Shown: positions 1 through 7,929 of the stretch, in pieces
Position numbering within the stretch: position 1 is the first letter of the stretch
Layout: each line of letters opens with the position of its first letter
Assembly: GCF_028610675.1 (NCBI RefSeq)
Contig: NZ_JAQQWS010000001.1
Location: forward strand, 620,001-684,000
DNA: 64,000 nucleotides
Source: Alkalihalobacillus pseudalcaliphilus
GTDB taxonomy: Bacteria > Bacillota > Bacilli > Bacillales > Bacillaceae_D
Reading direction: 5' to 3'
Notes under the pieces: model-generated
The model's database searches: none
What the model was told of the DNA's origin: nothing
What the model saw: the letters and a program-made list of their open reading frames with translations, nothing else
Program-made: the position numbers and the translations under genes

Positions 1-223
1 TTATAAATAATATATGCATATACTCATGTATGCTAATTGATAATATTCCACCTAAAAGATAGGTTAACGTGTATAAAATAATGTTAACTTTTATATAAAG
101 TAATAATAATGAAGCAATAAAGAAAAAGATAAAGAAATAATTGCACCATTTCATATAAATTAGAACGTACTTAATAACATCAATAAATTTGATAGCATTA
201 ATATCATTTTTTTTATCTACCAT
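1..223 (-). CDS. Membrane protein with HExxH motif (partial, cut by window edge)
   Basis: An open frame starts at the ATG at 223 and runs off the left edge, giving 74 residues without a stop. A charged N-terminus is followed by two hydrophobic segments (about residues 28-45 and 48-65), and then HEYMH at 66-70, an HExxH zinc-peptidase signature inside or beside a membrane segment. That arrangement is typical of M50/site-2-protease-like and related membrane zincins. It begins 11 bases after the stop of the upstream gene, so it is the last visible gene of the ABC-transporter operon. Its ribosome binding site is weak, suggesting translational coupling. By family knowledge, ABC exporters paired with membrane HExxH proteins occur in peptide-toxin loci such as yydFGHIJ. 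Only the first part is visible, so the peptidase call is tentative. Confidence 0.6.
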   Translation of the reverse strand, partial: MVDKKNDINAIKFIDVIKYVLIYMKWCNYFFIFFFIASLLLLYIKVNIILYTLTYLLGGILSISIHEYMHILFI

Positions 224-234
224 AATCTTTTACT

Positions 235-537
235 TTACGTTTTGTCTTTTCTTTTTTTTTCTAAATAGACCTTAGTTAAAATTAAATACAAAATCCAAAA
301 AAAGATAGTCGTTAAAATAATAGGTGCTAAATTATCAGTATTCACCCCTAGAGTTGTATATAAATCCCAGTCTGCGGTATTTTCCTCCACATTCACAAAC
401 ACTGTGTTGAAAAATGAAGTTTTATATCCAGCTTCATCTTGAGTAAACATCAGCGTTATCAAACTAAATACTAAAATTACTATCGTACTTATCACAGCTA
501 TCACTAGAGTTCCAATGATAATATTAACTTTCTTCAT
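235..537 (-). CDS. Small two-TM membrane protein of unknown function
   Basis: 100 residues with a hydrophobic segment at about 5-30, an acidic probably extracytoplasmic loop of about 40 residues, a second hydrophobic segment at about 70-90, and a lysine-rich C-terminus. Not recognised. Its start overlaps the end of the permease gene by 14 bases, so the two are translationally coupled, and the HExxH protein follows directly. In an exporter operon of this kind, small two-TM proteins are often accessory or self-immunity factors, but that is inference from context only. It is strongly A+T-rich, like the rest of the operon. Confidence 0.7.
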   Translation of the reverse strand: MKKVNIIIGTLVIAVISTIVILVFSLITLMFTQDEAGYKTSFFNTVFVNVEENTADWDLYTTLGVNTDNLAPIILTTIFFWILYLILTKVYLEKKRKDKT

Positions 538-1960
538 GTAAAAACTCCTCTTTTAGTTTTATTAATCCCAAACAACTTATATATATAACGAAAATATATA
601 AAATCAGCATTAATATGCTATTGTACAGATTTGATAAATCTAAGAATTGTAATATTAATGATATAAACCCTGAAATTATTACCATTATTAAAAATCCAAT
701 AAACGGTGAGAATGGGTTGTCCTTTTTTGCCGGGAATAAAATTCCAATTAAAGTTGCAAGTATAATTATTAAAACTAATTGACCAAAAATAATTAGAGTA
801 TCATAAAGATTAAAGTTACCTTTATTTATAAGAAGCCCTAATATCAATATTGGTAATGACGTTATTAATATATATATATATTGACTGGTAATTAGATTTA
901 GATAATCTTTAATTGCACTATAGTTAAATCTATAGTAATTTATTCTAATTGCATCAGTTTGAGTATAAATATAGAGTCCTGATGTAGTTACTAAAAACAT
1001 GGCATATAATGGATTCAATATATCTAGAAAAAGTAAAGAGATTGCTAAAAAATAGGCAATTATAAGAATTGTTAGGTTTTCCACTCTTCTCGATATTTGT
1101 AAAATATATAAATTAAACATAGTTAGTCTAAATTTAATAGGCTGTTTAATTTTTATATAATGATTATCTTCTGAACCGAAATTATTTGGGATATAAAGAA
1201 TGAACAGTAATAGTAAAAAACTGATTGTTACAAAAATTAAGAATGTAACAACAAACCCATAATTACTATACATTTCTATATAAAATTGGGACCAGTGACT
1301 AAAATCAGCAGTGTTATAATTTATATTAGTTATAGACTTCACTATATCTAGATATAATATTACCAATATAACTATAAAACCTAGAATTGAAACGAGAGAA
1401 CTTACTTTTTCTAATTTAATTACATTTAATGTATATAGAATTATAGAATTAATTAATTGTAATAATAAATATCCTGTTAAACTTGTAAAAATAACTGTAC
1501 AAATTAGTAAAGGAATATAGTGAATGTCAGTGCGTAATACTATTGCAATAATAACGGCCATACTAATTAGAAAAATAATGGTTAAAGACATAAGCAATTC
1601 AAAAAATATGAATGAACTATTTCTTTCATTATGTGTAATTGGCAACTGATTTGTTATATTTAAGAAATCCCCTTTTTTCAGGAAAATAATTCTAGTAAAA
1701 AGGAATATAATCATCGTCCAAACGATAATATTTACACCTTGCATTTTAATAACAAAATATATAAAGTTAATTTGTCCAGAAACATCGGTGTCATCTAAAA
1801 AAAAATATAGAAAAACTGTGCTTACCGTAATAGTTACTGCTATAGCAATAAAGATGAGAACTTTAAATATTTTCTCTTTTAATATACCCACACTTAGTAT
1901 TCTTCTTGAAATAAATAAGAAATATAGCTTTTGTAAATTAAAAATATTTTTCAATTTCAT
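524..1960 (-). CDS. ABC transporter permease (about 10-12 TM segments)
   Basis: 478 residues, with alternating hydrophobic stretches through the whole length and few charged loops; no ATPase motif is present. It overlaps the ATP-binding gene by 23 bases, which marks it as that protein's membrane partner. The size and the single long permease resemble permeases of bacteriocin or toxin-peptide exporters such as the SkfF type rather than metabolite importers, and no substrate-binding lipoprotein is encoded here. The exact family was not recognised. Base composition is markedly more A+T-rich than the genes beyond 4 kb, consistent with acquisition by transfer. Confidence 0.75.
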   Translation of the reverse strand: MKLKNIFNLQKLYFLFISRRILSVGILKEKIFKVLIFIAIAVTITVSTVFLYFFLDDTDVSGQINFIYFVIKMQGVNIIVWTMIIFLFTRIIFLKKGDFLNITNQLPITHNERNSSFIFFELLMSLTIIFLISMAVIIAIVLRTDIHYIPLLICTVIFTSLTGYLLLQLINSIILYTLNVIKLEKVSSLVSILGFIVILVILYLDIVKSITNINYNTADFSHWSQFYIEMYSNYGFVVTFLIFVTISFLLLLFILYIPNNFGSEDNHYIKIKQPIKFRLTMFNLYILQISRRVENLTILIIAYFLAISLLFLDILNPLYAMFLVTTSGLYIYTQTDAIRINYYRFNYSAIKDYLNLITSQYIYILITSLPILILGLLINKGNFNLYDTLIIFGQLVLIIILATLIGILFPAKKDNPFSPFIGFLIMVIISGFISLILQFLDLSNLYNSILMLILYIFVIYISCLGLIKLKEEFLHEES

Positions 1961-2672
1961 TTTTCATGCCCTCATAATCTATTAGTTCTTTAAAAACATT
2001 CGTTAAACTAGAACCAATTTTGAGAATATTTTCAATAAAATCATCAATGTATATTACACCATTATTTATAAGTAACACCCTATATCCTATCTCTTCAACT
2101 AGTTCTAAATCATGGGTACACATTATTATGGAACCACCACGTCGTTTGTATTGTTCAAATAATAGTTTGGTTGCTTCTTTTGCTTCTACATCGATACCAT
2201 TCAATGTTTCATCAATAATAATAATTTTATTATTAATCATAAATGCACTAACTAATTGAATCTTTTTCCTCATTCCATGAGAGTAACTTTCTATCAATTG
2301 ATCTAATTTAGAATCTAATGAATAATACTCTGCTAAACGAGATAACTTTTCTTTGTCCAATGATGTATCATAAAAATCACATATCATTTCTATATATTCT
2401 TTCCCTGTTAAAAAATCCGGTAAAAAATCCTCACTAGATAAATATATAATTTCTTTTTTAGCCGATGGATTATCATGAGAAGTTTTATTAATGGTAATAG
2501 ACCCCTCTTGAATTTTAATTAAATCTACTATTAACTTAATAAGCGTTGTTTTTCCACTTCCATTAGGACCAGCAATTGTTAATAGTTCTCCCTTATTTAC
2601 CTTAAAACTAACGTTGTTTAGAACCGTATTTTTTTTTGTGTAACAATAAGTAATATTCTGAATATTAAGCAT
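1938..2672 (-). CDS. ABC transporter ATP-binding protein, exporter type
   Basis: 244 residues with all hallmarks of an ABC ATPase: Walker A GPNGSGKT at 35-42, signature SYSHGMRKK at 129-137 (SHGM in place of the usual SGGQ), Walker B IIIIDE ending at E155, and the H-loop histidine in CTHD at about 187. No clear Q-loop glutamine is visible; the segment reads YLSSED. Start ATG at 2672 has a strong GGAGGG site seven bases upstream. It is the first gene of an operon with the permease, a small membrane protein and an HExxH protein, behind the promoter at 2772-2799. It would energise export of, or immunity against, a small molecule or peptide; the substrate is unknown. Confidence 0.9.
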   Translation of the reverse strand: MLNIQNITYCYTKKNTVLNNVSFKVNKGELLTIAGPNGSGKTTLIKLIVDLIKIQEGSITINKTSHDNPSAKKEIIYLSSEDFLPDFLTGKEYIEMICDFYDTSLDKEKLSRLAEYYSLDSKLDQLIESYSHGMRKKIQLVSAFMINNKIIIIDETLNGIDVEAKEATKLLFEQYKRRGGSIIMCTHDLELVEEIGYRVLLINNGVIYIDDFIENILKIGSSLTNVFKELIDYEGMKNEIEKYF

Positions 2673-2771
2673 ACAACCCTCCTACATGTTCAATTATGAA
2701 TATATTTTTCCACTTGTAAGTTAAGTGCTTTATTATATGAAACTATACAATGGTGTTACTGTACTATCACT

Positions 2772-2799
2772 ATTATATCAAAATTACAATTTATTACAA
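2772..2799 (-). promoter_or_regulatory. Sigma-A-type promoter of the ABC/HExxH operon
   Basis: Read on the minus strand, -35 TTGTAA (2799-2794) and a perfect -10 TATAAT (2777-2772) are separated by 16 bases. The start codon of the ATPase gene lies about 100 bases downstream, and no peptide ORF is visible in that leader. Confidence 0.6.
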
Positions 2800-2804
2800 C
2801 TGTT

Positions 2805-2835
2805 AATTTCCATTTTTTATAAAAAAATGGAAATT
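2805..2835. promoter_or_regulatory. Perfect 14-bp inverted repeat upstream of the operon promoter
   Basis: Arms AATTTCCATTTTTT (2805-2818) and its exact complement (2822-2835) flank a 3-base loop. It lies immediately upstream of the -35 box, so it could be an operator or activator site. It could instead be an A+T-rich terminator-like hairpin reading from either side. Confidence 0.5.
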
Positions 2836-3600
2836 ATCCCAAATACTATTTGCTACATTATAACAATCATCATAGTTAGACTCTCTATCAAATGATTTTT
2901 CAAACTTGAATTACATCGGCAATTTTGAATACGGCCAACGGAATAAACCACCTCTGCCATCTTATTTACCACCGAGTGACAAATATTTTACCCTCTTACG
3001 CCATCAATTTACCATTGCCACCCATAATTCATATTAATGGTAATTGCAACCGCTTCTGCACACCTTTACATGGAGATGTGGTCATGTTAGGCTCCGTTGC
3101 CAGGCAATCCACTGCCAGTACACTTGACCATAGAGGCTCCAAGTCAAAGCACCTCGAGTAAAGGAATTATTAATATAGATTATCACGTCTGTTGATTATC
3201 TAATTTCTACCAAAAAACGAATGTAAAAAGAGGTCCCTCTTGTACAGTGTAGTTACCACACCAACATTTACGAAACGAGGAATCTCTCACGAACAAAATA
3301 CCACGTCCCACAAATTAATTCAAAACTTTCTTTCAAAAGTAGAACTTTAGGCGATTTTTACGGAGTTCAACCACACCGATACAGCCAGAAAATGCACGGT
3401 TTCTACAGTTATTTCGAATTTGATTAGTGCTCCAACAAATGAATTGAAAAGTTTGCGTCACGCAGCCGATGTCGGCCCAAGTATTGGACTCATTTCCACT
3501 GCATTCGTCACTGTCAAAGCACATGAAAGCACTTGCTTACGCCATTATAAAGCGTATTTTTTTACGTCATTGTTGACAAGTATCGTGCTACACGTGTAGT
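2836..3600. other. Gene-poor stretch, probably decayed sequence
   Basis: Frames on both strands are short and have no convincing ribosome binding sites. The composition changes abruptly from the A+T-rich operon to a more mixed sequence. It precedes a recognisable transposase remnant and may be part of the same ruined insertion, but nothing in it could be identified. Confidence 0.4.
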
Positions 3601-3610
3601 TAAAGATGAC

Positions 3611-3836
3611 AAAGATGCTTCTTTCGATTGATTCGAAAACGATCACTGTTGACAAAACACGCTTACCATGGGCAGTTTATCATGGCGAACGTTCAGGCAT
3701 AAATTGCATGTCAGCTTGAAAAACGAAACGGCGCTGCCTCTTCAAATCGTTTGAAACAACAGGGCTCAACCATGACGCTCCCGTTGGAGTAAGCCTTGAG
3801 GATAAGCGCTCTTTCCTCGTTTGTGATCGTAAGTAA
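3611..3836 (+). pseudogene. IS4-family transposase remnant, frameshifted
   Basis: From about 3615 the plus strand encodes a stretch reading SIDSKTITVDKTRLPWAVYH and then GERSGI. This matches the catalytic region of Bacillus IS4-family transposases (a D-S-T/K-T-I block followed by LPWAxYHGERAGIKLHV). After GERSGI the frame shifts: LHVSLKNETALPLQIV continues in another frame, and ETTGLNHDAPVGVSLEDKRS with FLVCDR in a third, before a stop at 3836. Neither terminal inverted repeats nor the rest of the protein were found. It is a dead fragment marking a past insertion next to the left-hand island. Confidence 0.75.
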
Positions 3837-4144
3837 TTTTCAATTTAGTCTCCTTGTGTGATAACTTATTTGTCTAAATTATACTTAAGTCGTTATCGAA
3901 ATATGGAATACACATTTGATGTGATTGAGCATTATTTTGCCGTTTTCATGTTTCAGCCTTTCCCATCTAGTTTAATTGGATATCTTACCTATTCTTTTTT
4001 CTTCCAATTTTGGGCTTGTTCAACTTGGACAAATCATAAAATATGACATAAAATGGTCAAATAGCTTGTTTCTCTTTCTTAAAGGGATTAGTAGTATATA
4101 ATGATTACATACATCGTTCGACATTTTAAATGGGAGGGATTCTC

Positions 4145-4477
4145 TTGAACCCTATACTATTGATTGTTATTTGTGTAGCTTTTATCGTTTCGGTTGTAAC
4201 TAGTTTAATCGTGATGAAAATGAAAAATCATAAGTATATCGCATTAGCTGTTTCATCTGCTATCACTGCGTTTATTTTAGTTTCAGCTACACCAATCGTT
4301 TACAGTCTTGACAATGGCATTTTTCAAAATCAGTCTATACCATTCTTCATCAATTTAGGGATTTATAACTTAATTTATTTTATCCCCGTCATCGTATTAA
4401 TTAACTATGTTTTGATTCATGTGATGAATGCGAAAAAGAATCCAAAGTCAGAGCAACATAATCATGAGAATAATTAA
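4145..4477 (+). CDS. Small membrane protein of unknown function
   Basis: About 110 residues, with hydrophobic segments near residues 3-22, 32-52 and 70-92 and a hydrophilic C-terminus rich in Lys, Asn, Glu and His. The TTG at 4145 is preferred over the ATG at 4130 because GGGAGGGA lies at 4132-4139, five bases before the TTG, and overlaps the ATG. A TATAAT box at 4097-4102 lies upstream without a convincing -35. It is a single gene followed by its own terminator. Not recognised. Confidence 0.6.
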   Translation: MNPILLIVICVAFIVSVVTSLIVMKMKNHKYIALAVSSAITAFILVSATPIVYSLDNGIFQNQSIPFFINLGIYNLIYFIPVIVLINYVLIHVMNAKKNPKSEQHNHENN

Positions 4478-4520
4478 ATATCTGAAACATGCAGGATTTC
4501 ACAGTGTGTGAATGGAAAGT

Positions 4521-4552
4521 AAATGTTCAAGGAATTGAGCATTTATTTTTTT
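4521..4552 (+). terminator. Rho-independent terminator after the small membrane protein gene
   Basis: AAATGTTCAA and TTGAGCATTT pair around a GGAA loop with one G-T pair, followed by a run of T residues. Confidence 0.7.
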
Positions 4553-4693
4553 GTCTTTTGCTTTAAACTTAGACATTTTGACATAAATTAGAGAAATTCA
4601 AGCGATAATCTATGTATTTCGGATAAAATGATGAAAAAAGTTATAGTTCCCTTTAAAGATATGGTAAACTTTTAAATGGTAAGGGAGGTCAAA

Positions 4694-5275
4694 ATGAAAA
4701 AGATACTATTTTTGATTCTATGTGGCATTGTCCTTTCTGGATGTGTTGATACTACTCAACCTAACGATAGCTTAGATTTTCAAGAGCAAATAAGTGAGTT
4801 ATTAGAAGAGAATCGAGACTTACGAACAGAAAATAGAGAATTAGAAGAAAAACTAAATGCCAAAGATATTGAGTATGATATTGCGACAGATGCCTTGCGT
4901 CAGCAATTAAATAATCGTGAAGATCATATTGAGGAACTAGAAGCTGAGCTTGGGTTACTAGACCCTACTCTACCCCATTCTGATGTTTTACAATTGTTAT
5001 TAAATTATTCTTTCGAAATTTTTTATGCTTATCATACAAATAATGAGATGATGATTGATTATTTAATCACAGATGAATCTGAGTTATTATCAATTGATGA
5101 CGAAGAATTTACGTTTTCACTTGAAACGCTCGTTTTTGAAGATATTTCTGTTTTAGAAGAGGATATGGTGGAAGTTATCTTTGCTGAAGTGAATGATAAG
5201 AGTCAAATTAACTACCGGTTCGTATTTGAAAAGTATGAAGACCAGTGGAAATTAGTTAACTTTACTAGACAATAA
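4694..5275 (+). CDS. Lipoprotein with N-terminal coiled coil
   Basis: 193 residues from the ATG at 4694, which follows a GGGAGG site; an ATG 18 bases upstream overlaps that site and is less likely. A signal peptide ends in the lipobox LSGC at about residues 14-17. Residues about 30-80 form a strongly predicted coiled coil (heptads of L and E/N/R). The C-terminal 110 residues are acidic and end in a fold-like segment resembling small NTF2/DUF-type extracytoplasmic domains, but no family was recognised. Monocistronic, followed by a terminator and then a repeat element. Probably anchored to the outer face of the membrane. Confidence 0.8.
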   Translation: MKKILFLILCGIVLSGCVDTTQPNDSLDFQEQISELLEENRDLRTENRELEEKLNAKDIEYDIATDALRQQLNNREDHIEELEAELGLLDPTLPHSDVLQLLLNYSFEIFYAYHTNNEMMIDYLITDESELLSIDDEEFTFSLETLVFEDISVLEEDMVEVIFAEVNDKSQINYRFVFEKYEDQWKLVNFTRQ

Positions 5276-5282
5276 ACACGGA

Positions 5283-5312
5283 AAACAGAGTTCATGCTGA
5301 CTCTGTTTTTTT
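5283..5312 (+). terminator. Terminator of the lipoprotein gene
   Basis: AAACAGAGT and ACTCTGTTT form a perfect 9-bp stem with an 8-base loop, followed by a T run. Confidence 0.85.
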
Positions 5313-5880
5313 GTATGGTAGTTACATGGGTGGTGCTCATCTTCGAAGATCGCTCCGGGAATGGGGGGCACGCTTTCCGCAGGCGGGCGCTGAGCTAACT
5401 TGCTAACGCAAGTGGATTTCAGCCTGCCCTTTCCTCCTGCAGGAGTCGGCCTCCCCATTCCCTCCGCTCGGGTTGGTGCAGGCTTCTTGGGTCGTACACT
5501 TCTCATACAAAATAGATGAATGAAATGTAATAAAAACTAACAAACACCAAAAAGCAAAGGCATATGAATATGAACAAAATGCCACCAGTTGAAGAGCAAA
5601 AACCTGCTTTCATTCCTGTTGGTGATGAGTTGCTTAGCAAGTCATCATGGCAGTTTTGTATGAGAGTTGACTAACGCTGGAATGCGGAGCACTAATTGCC
5701 GCTACCGAAAATCATGCTCCGAGACAATCACGTGGATCTGAGCTAACTGGCTACGCCAGTTAGCTCAGATCTGCCACTACGTCCCATGGGGTCTCCGAAT
5801 GACTCGCCCTCTGGGCTACTGCTGATTCTCAAGTTCAAAACCGCCTTAAAAGTGAGTTCCTTTTAACATGTGATCTATAT
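5313..5880 (+). repeat. Composite intergenic repeat, copy A (two G+C-rich cores and a linker)
   Basis: This non-coding gap between convergent genes holds a type I core (about 5330-5510: GCTCCGGGAATGGGGGGCAC, CTTTCCGCAGGCGGGC, TCCTCCTGCAGGAGTC), an A+T-rich linker with GCCACCAGTT and TTGTTGGTGATGAG (about 5525-5660), and a type II core (about 5660-5840: CGCTACCGAAAATCATGCTC, GCCACTACGTCCC, CTGATTCTCAAGTTC). Related modules recur at about 10.6, 18.7, 19.6, 23.3, 31.0, 39.3, 49.0, 53.2 and 58.3 kb. Type I cores of this kind are, from memory, common between genes in Bacillaceae. Short frames inside it are judged spurious. Confidence 0.85.
5735..5771. repeat. Perfect 17-bp palindrome with 3-base loop in repeat copy A
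   Basis: GATCTGAGCTAACTGGC (5735-5751) and its exact complement (5755-5771) flank TAC. It is the most perfect version of the hairpin found in each core of this repeat family. Confidence 0.9.
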
Positions 5881-5894
5881 TGGTCTGGACTTCT

Positions 5895-6494
5895 CTAACG
5901 TTTGCCAGCCCATTCCTTCTTATCAAGTTTATAATAGTTATATTTTTCGTTATTAATCTCGATAATACTCTGAAAGTTAAAACCACATTTTTGTATTACC
6001 TTATTTGACGGAACGTTATTTAAAAGAGCAATAGCACTAAGCACTTTAACGTTCGTACTCTCAAATAAATAATTAATCACTCCTTGTGAAGCTTGGGTTG
6101 TGAATCCTTTACCTCTATGACCCTTAGAAATTGCATACATGATTTCTCGATTTGGCTGTGGCAATTCACCTTTAATTCCTGAACAACACCAACCGATAAA
6201 TTCTCCTGTCTCTTTCAAGATAATTCCTAATCGAAGACGGAGTTCACCAATGTCTTCACTTTTGGATACAGCATTCAAAAACTGTTTGTTCTCTGGAATT
6301 TCATAGTTGATAAACCAATCTTTCCTTTGCTCTTTCGATACGTTCCAGCCTGGCAAAAATTCATGTATTTCAGGTTGCCAGGTGAGTGAATGAAAATCAT
6401 CTAAATCAGTTACTAAAAATTCTCGTAGAATTACATCCTTACATTCAATCGTAAAAATGTTTTCTTTGGAATCGGAACGAGCATTTGTGTTCAT
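5895..6494 (-). CDS. GNAT-family N-acetyltransferase (RimJ/RimL-like)
   Basis: 199 residues. The N-terminal part reads VILREFLVTDLDDFHSL, as in RimJ/RimL-type acetyltransferases. The acetyl-CoA-binding motif A is visible as AISKGHRGKGFTTQAS at about 120-135, with the Q/RxxGxG/A core as HRGKGF, followed by NVPSNKVIQKCGF, the conserved asparagine/second-motif region. It transfers an acetyl group from acetyl-CoA to an unknown amine, in the cytoplasm. Start at 6494 follows a GGGAGA site. It is a lone gene between a repeat element and a non-coding gap. The substrate cannot be deduced. Confidence 0.85.
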   Translation of the reverse strand: MNTNARSDSKENIFTIECKDVILREFLVTDLDDFHSLTWQPEIHEFLPGWNVSKEQRKDWFINYEIPENKQFLNAVSKSEDIGELRLRLGIILKETGEFIGWCCSGIKGELPQPNREIMYAISKGHRGKGFTTQASQGVINYLFESTNVKVLSAIALLNNVPSNKVIQKCGFNFQSIIEINNEKYNYYKLDKKEWAGKR

Positions 6495-6892
6495 AATACA
6501 TCTCCCTGTATAAAAACTGTACTAATGTCTATAATACCTCTCTAAGTGAATCATATTGCGATGTTAAAGTCACTATAATTGTTATTTATTTTAACAACAA
6601 TATTTAAGGAAACAGCCTTATGGAAAGATTAAGAGAGTTTATTTTAGGAGGACTTGGGAAATCGACCGGTGGATGGGATTGACATGATGGGCTTGATTAT
6701 AAATAGGAACAGATTTTCAGGGAGAATGTCTTACTTTTCTTATAAAAGAGAGACTTACACTTTTTTTCGGGGTTTCTAATTCTACGCAAAGAACAGAAAT
6801 TACACATACTAATTTCTGTTCTACTCACGCATTCTGTTAGATGTTGAAATGAGATTTCACTTCATACTATAAGAAGCTTGATGATCGGTTAG
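6495..6892. other. Non-coding gap with a perfect 13-bp hairpin
   Basis: Contains the inverted repeat AGAACAGAAATTA (6790-6802) and its complement (6810-6822) around a 7-base loop. It is placed 70 bases beyond the stop of the minus-strand hydrolase gene and has only a short T tract, so it is a weak terminator candidate. A 20-codon plus-strand ORF near 6620 and a TTG-started one near 6654 have poor spacing to AGGAGG and were not accepted. Confidence 0.5.
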
Positions 6893-7831
6893 TTATGAAT
6901 TTATATAGGTGTTTAACCCTGCTTTCACCTCTAATTGAACCATACCTTCTTCTTGCAGGTATTTCATTCTTGCCATCGTTGTAATAAATGGACCAAAAAA
7001 GCGACTTGGTTTTGTTGGCTTATATTGTTTCATCACGATTTCTGCTATCGTCATGTCTTTGTCAGATAAGAGTGTTAAAATCTCCTCGAGTCTTCTTTCA
7101 TGCCCTGCTTTAATTTCTAAAGCTCTTTTTTGCACATCTTCAAAAATCATGCCATGTCCAGGTAAGCATAACTTTGTTGGATAAGATTGGATAATATCAA
7201 GGGATTGCAAGTATTGTTTCATTGAATTTTCATTTGGATAAATGAACGAAAAATAAATAATCGGTGAAATATCTTGAAGAATATGGTCACCAGCGATTAG
7301 TATTTCTTTTTCATGATTATAAAAGCAATAGTGATCAGATGAATGACCCGGAGTCCAAATAGCTACAAAGCGCTCATCCCCAATCATAATCTGCTCATGA
7401 TTTTCAAAAACATAATCAGGTGTAAACTGATAAGGTGTTGGATCGAGTGATAACAGTTCTGTTGGTACCTTTTGACCACCATTTTTAATAACTAGCTCTT
7501 CTAAAATGGAAGGGTCAATCTCGCTTGACTGAATGAGCTGAATTTCTTCATAACCATGCCTTGACATATGAATCGGAATCGAATGTTCACGTTGAAACCA
7601 TTCAGCTAAACCGACATGGTCAGGGTGAATATGTGTTAACACTACCTTTTCAATATGTATACCACTTCTGATAACTTCTTGCCATAAAAGAATGGATTCC
7701 TCCGCTTCACTCCCTGTATCAATAACGGTATAGCCATTCTCACCTTTAAATAAATAGCTATTCACTTCTCGAATCCCAAAAGGAAACGTAACTTGTAACA
7801 AAAATATATTCTCGGCAATTTTTTTAAGCAT
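6893..7831 (-). CDS. Metallo-beta-lactamase-fold hydrolase
   Basis: 312 residues. The metal-binding signature THIHPDHVG (H67, H69, D71, H72) is intact, followed by TPGHSSDH (about 170-177), AGDHIL and LPGHG as further metal ligands, so a binuclear zinc hydrolase site is expected. The C-terminal part (about 235-312) looks like the winged-helix extension of LACTB2/YqgX-like hydrolases. The substrate is unknown; members include thioesterases and nucleases. Start at 7831 has a perfect AAGGAGG eight bases upstream. It lies downstream of an oxidoreductase gene, from which a terminator at 7852-7880 separates it. Confidence 0.88.
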   Translation of the reverse strand: MLKKIAENIFLLQVTFPFGIREVNSYLFKGENGYTVIDTGSEAEESILLWQEVIRSGIHIEKVVLTHIHPDHVGLAEWFQREHSIPIHMSRHGYEEIQLIQSSEIDPSILEELVIKNGGQKVPTELLSLDPTPYQFTPDYVFENHEQIMIGDERFVAIWTPGHSSDHYCFYNHEKEILIAGDHILQDISPIIYFSFIYPNENSMKQYLQSLDIIQSYPTKLCLPGHGMIFEDVQKRALEIKAGHERRLEEILTLLSDKDMTIAEIVMKQYKPTKPSRFFGPFITTMARMKYLQEEGMVQLEVKAGLNTYINS

Positions 7832-7851
7832 AACAAGACCTCCTTAGATGT

Positions 7852-7880
7852 AAAAAAAGAGACAGACTAGTCTCCTTTTA
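7852..7880 (-). terminator. Terminator of the NAD(P)-binding protein gene
   Basis: On the minus strand AAAAGGAGAC and GTCTCTTTTTTT form a stem and T tract. Confidence 0.7.
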
Positions 7881-7929
7881 TATATTCCATCTTTATATGA
7901 GTGATCCCTGCTTTTTATGTGCAAAATCT

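Noticed and set aside
2925..3524. Two short frames in the gap (2925-3161 plus, 3333-3524 minus)
   Set aside because: No ribosome binding sites, odd composition and no recognisable protein; likely relics.
6618..6780. Tiny plus-strand ORFs near AGGAGG
   Set aside because: Spacing of the site to the possible starts is too short or too long, and the peptides look random.
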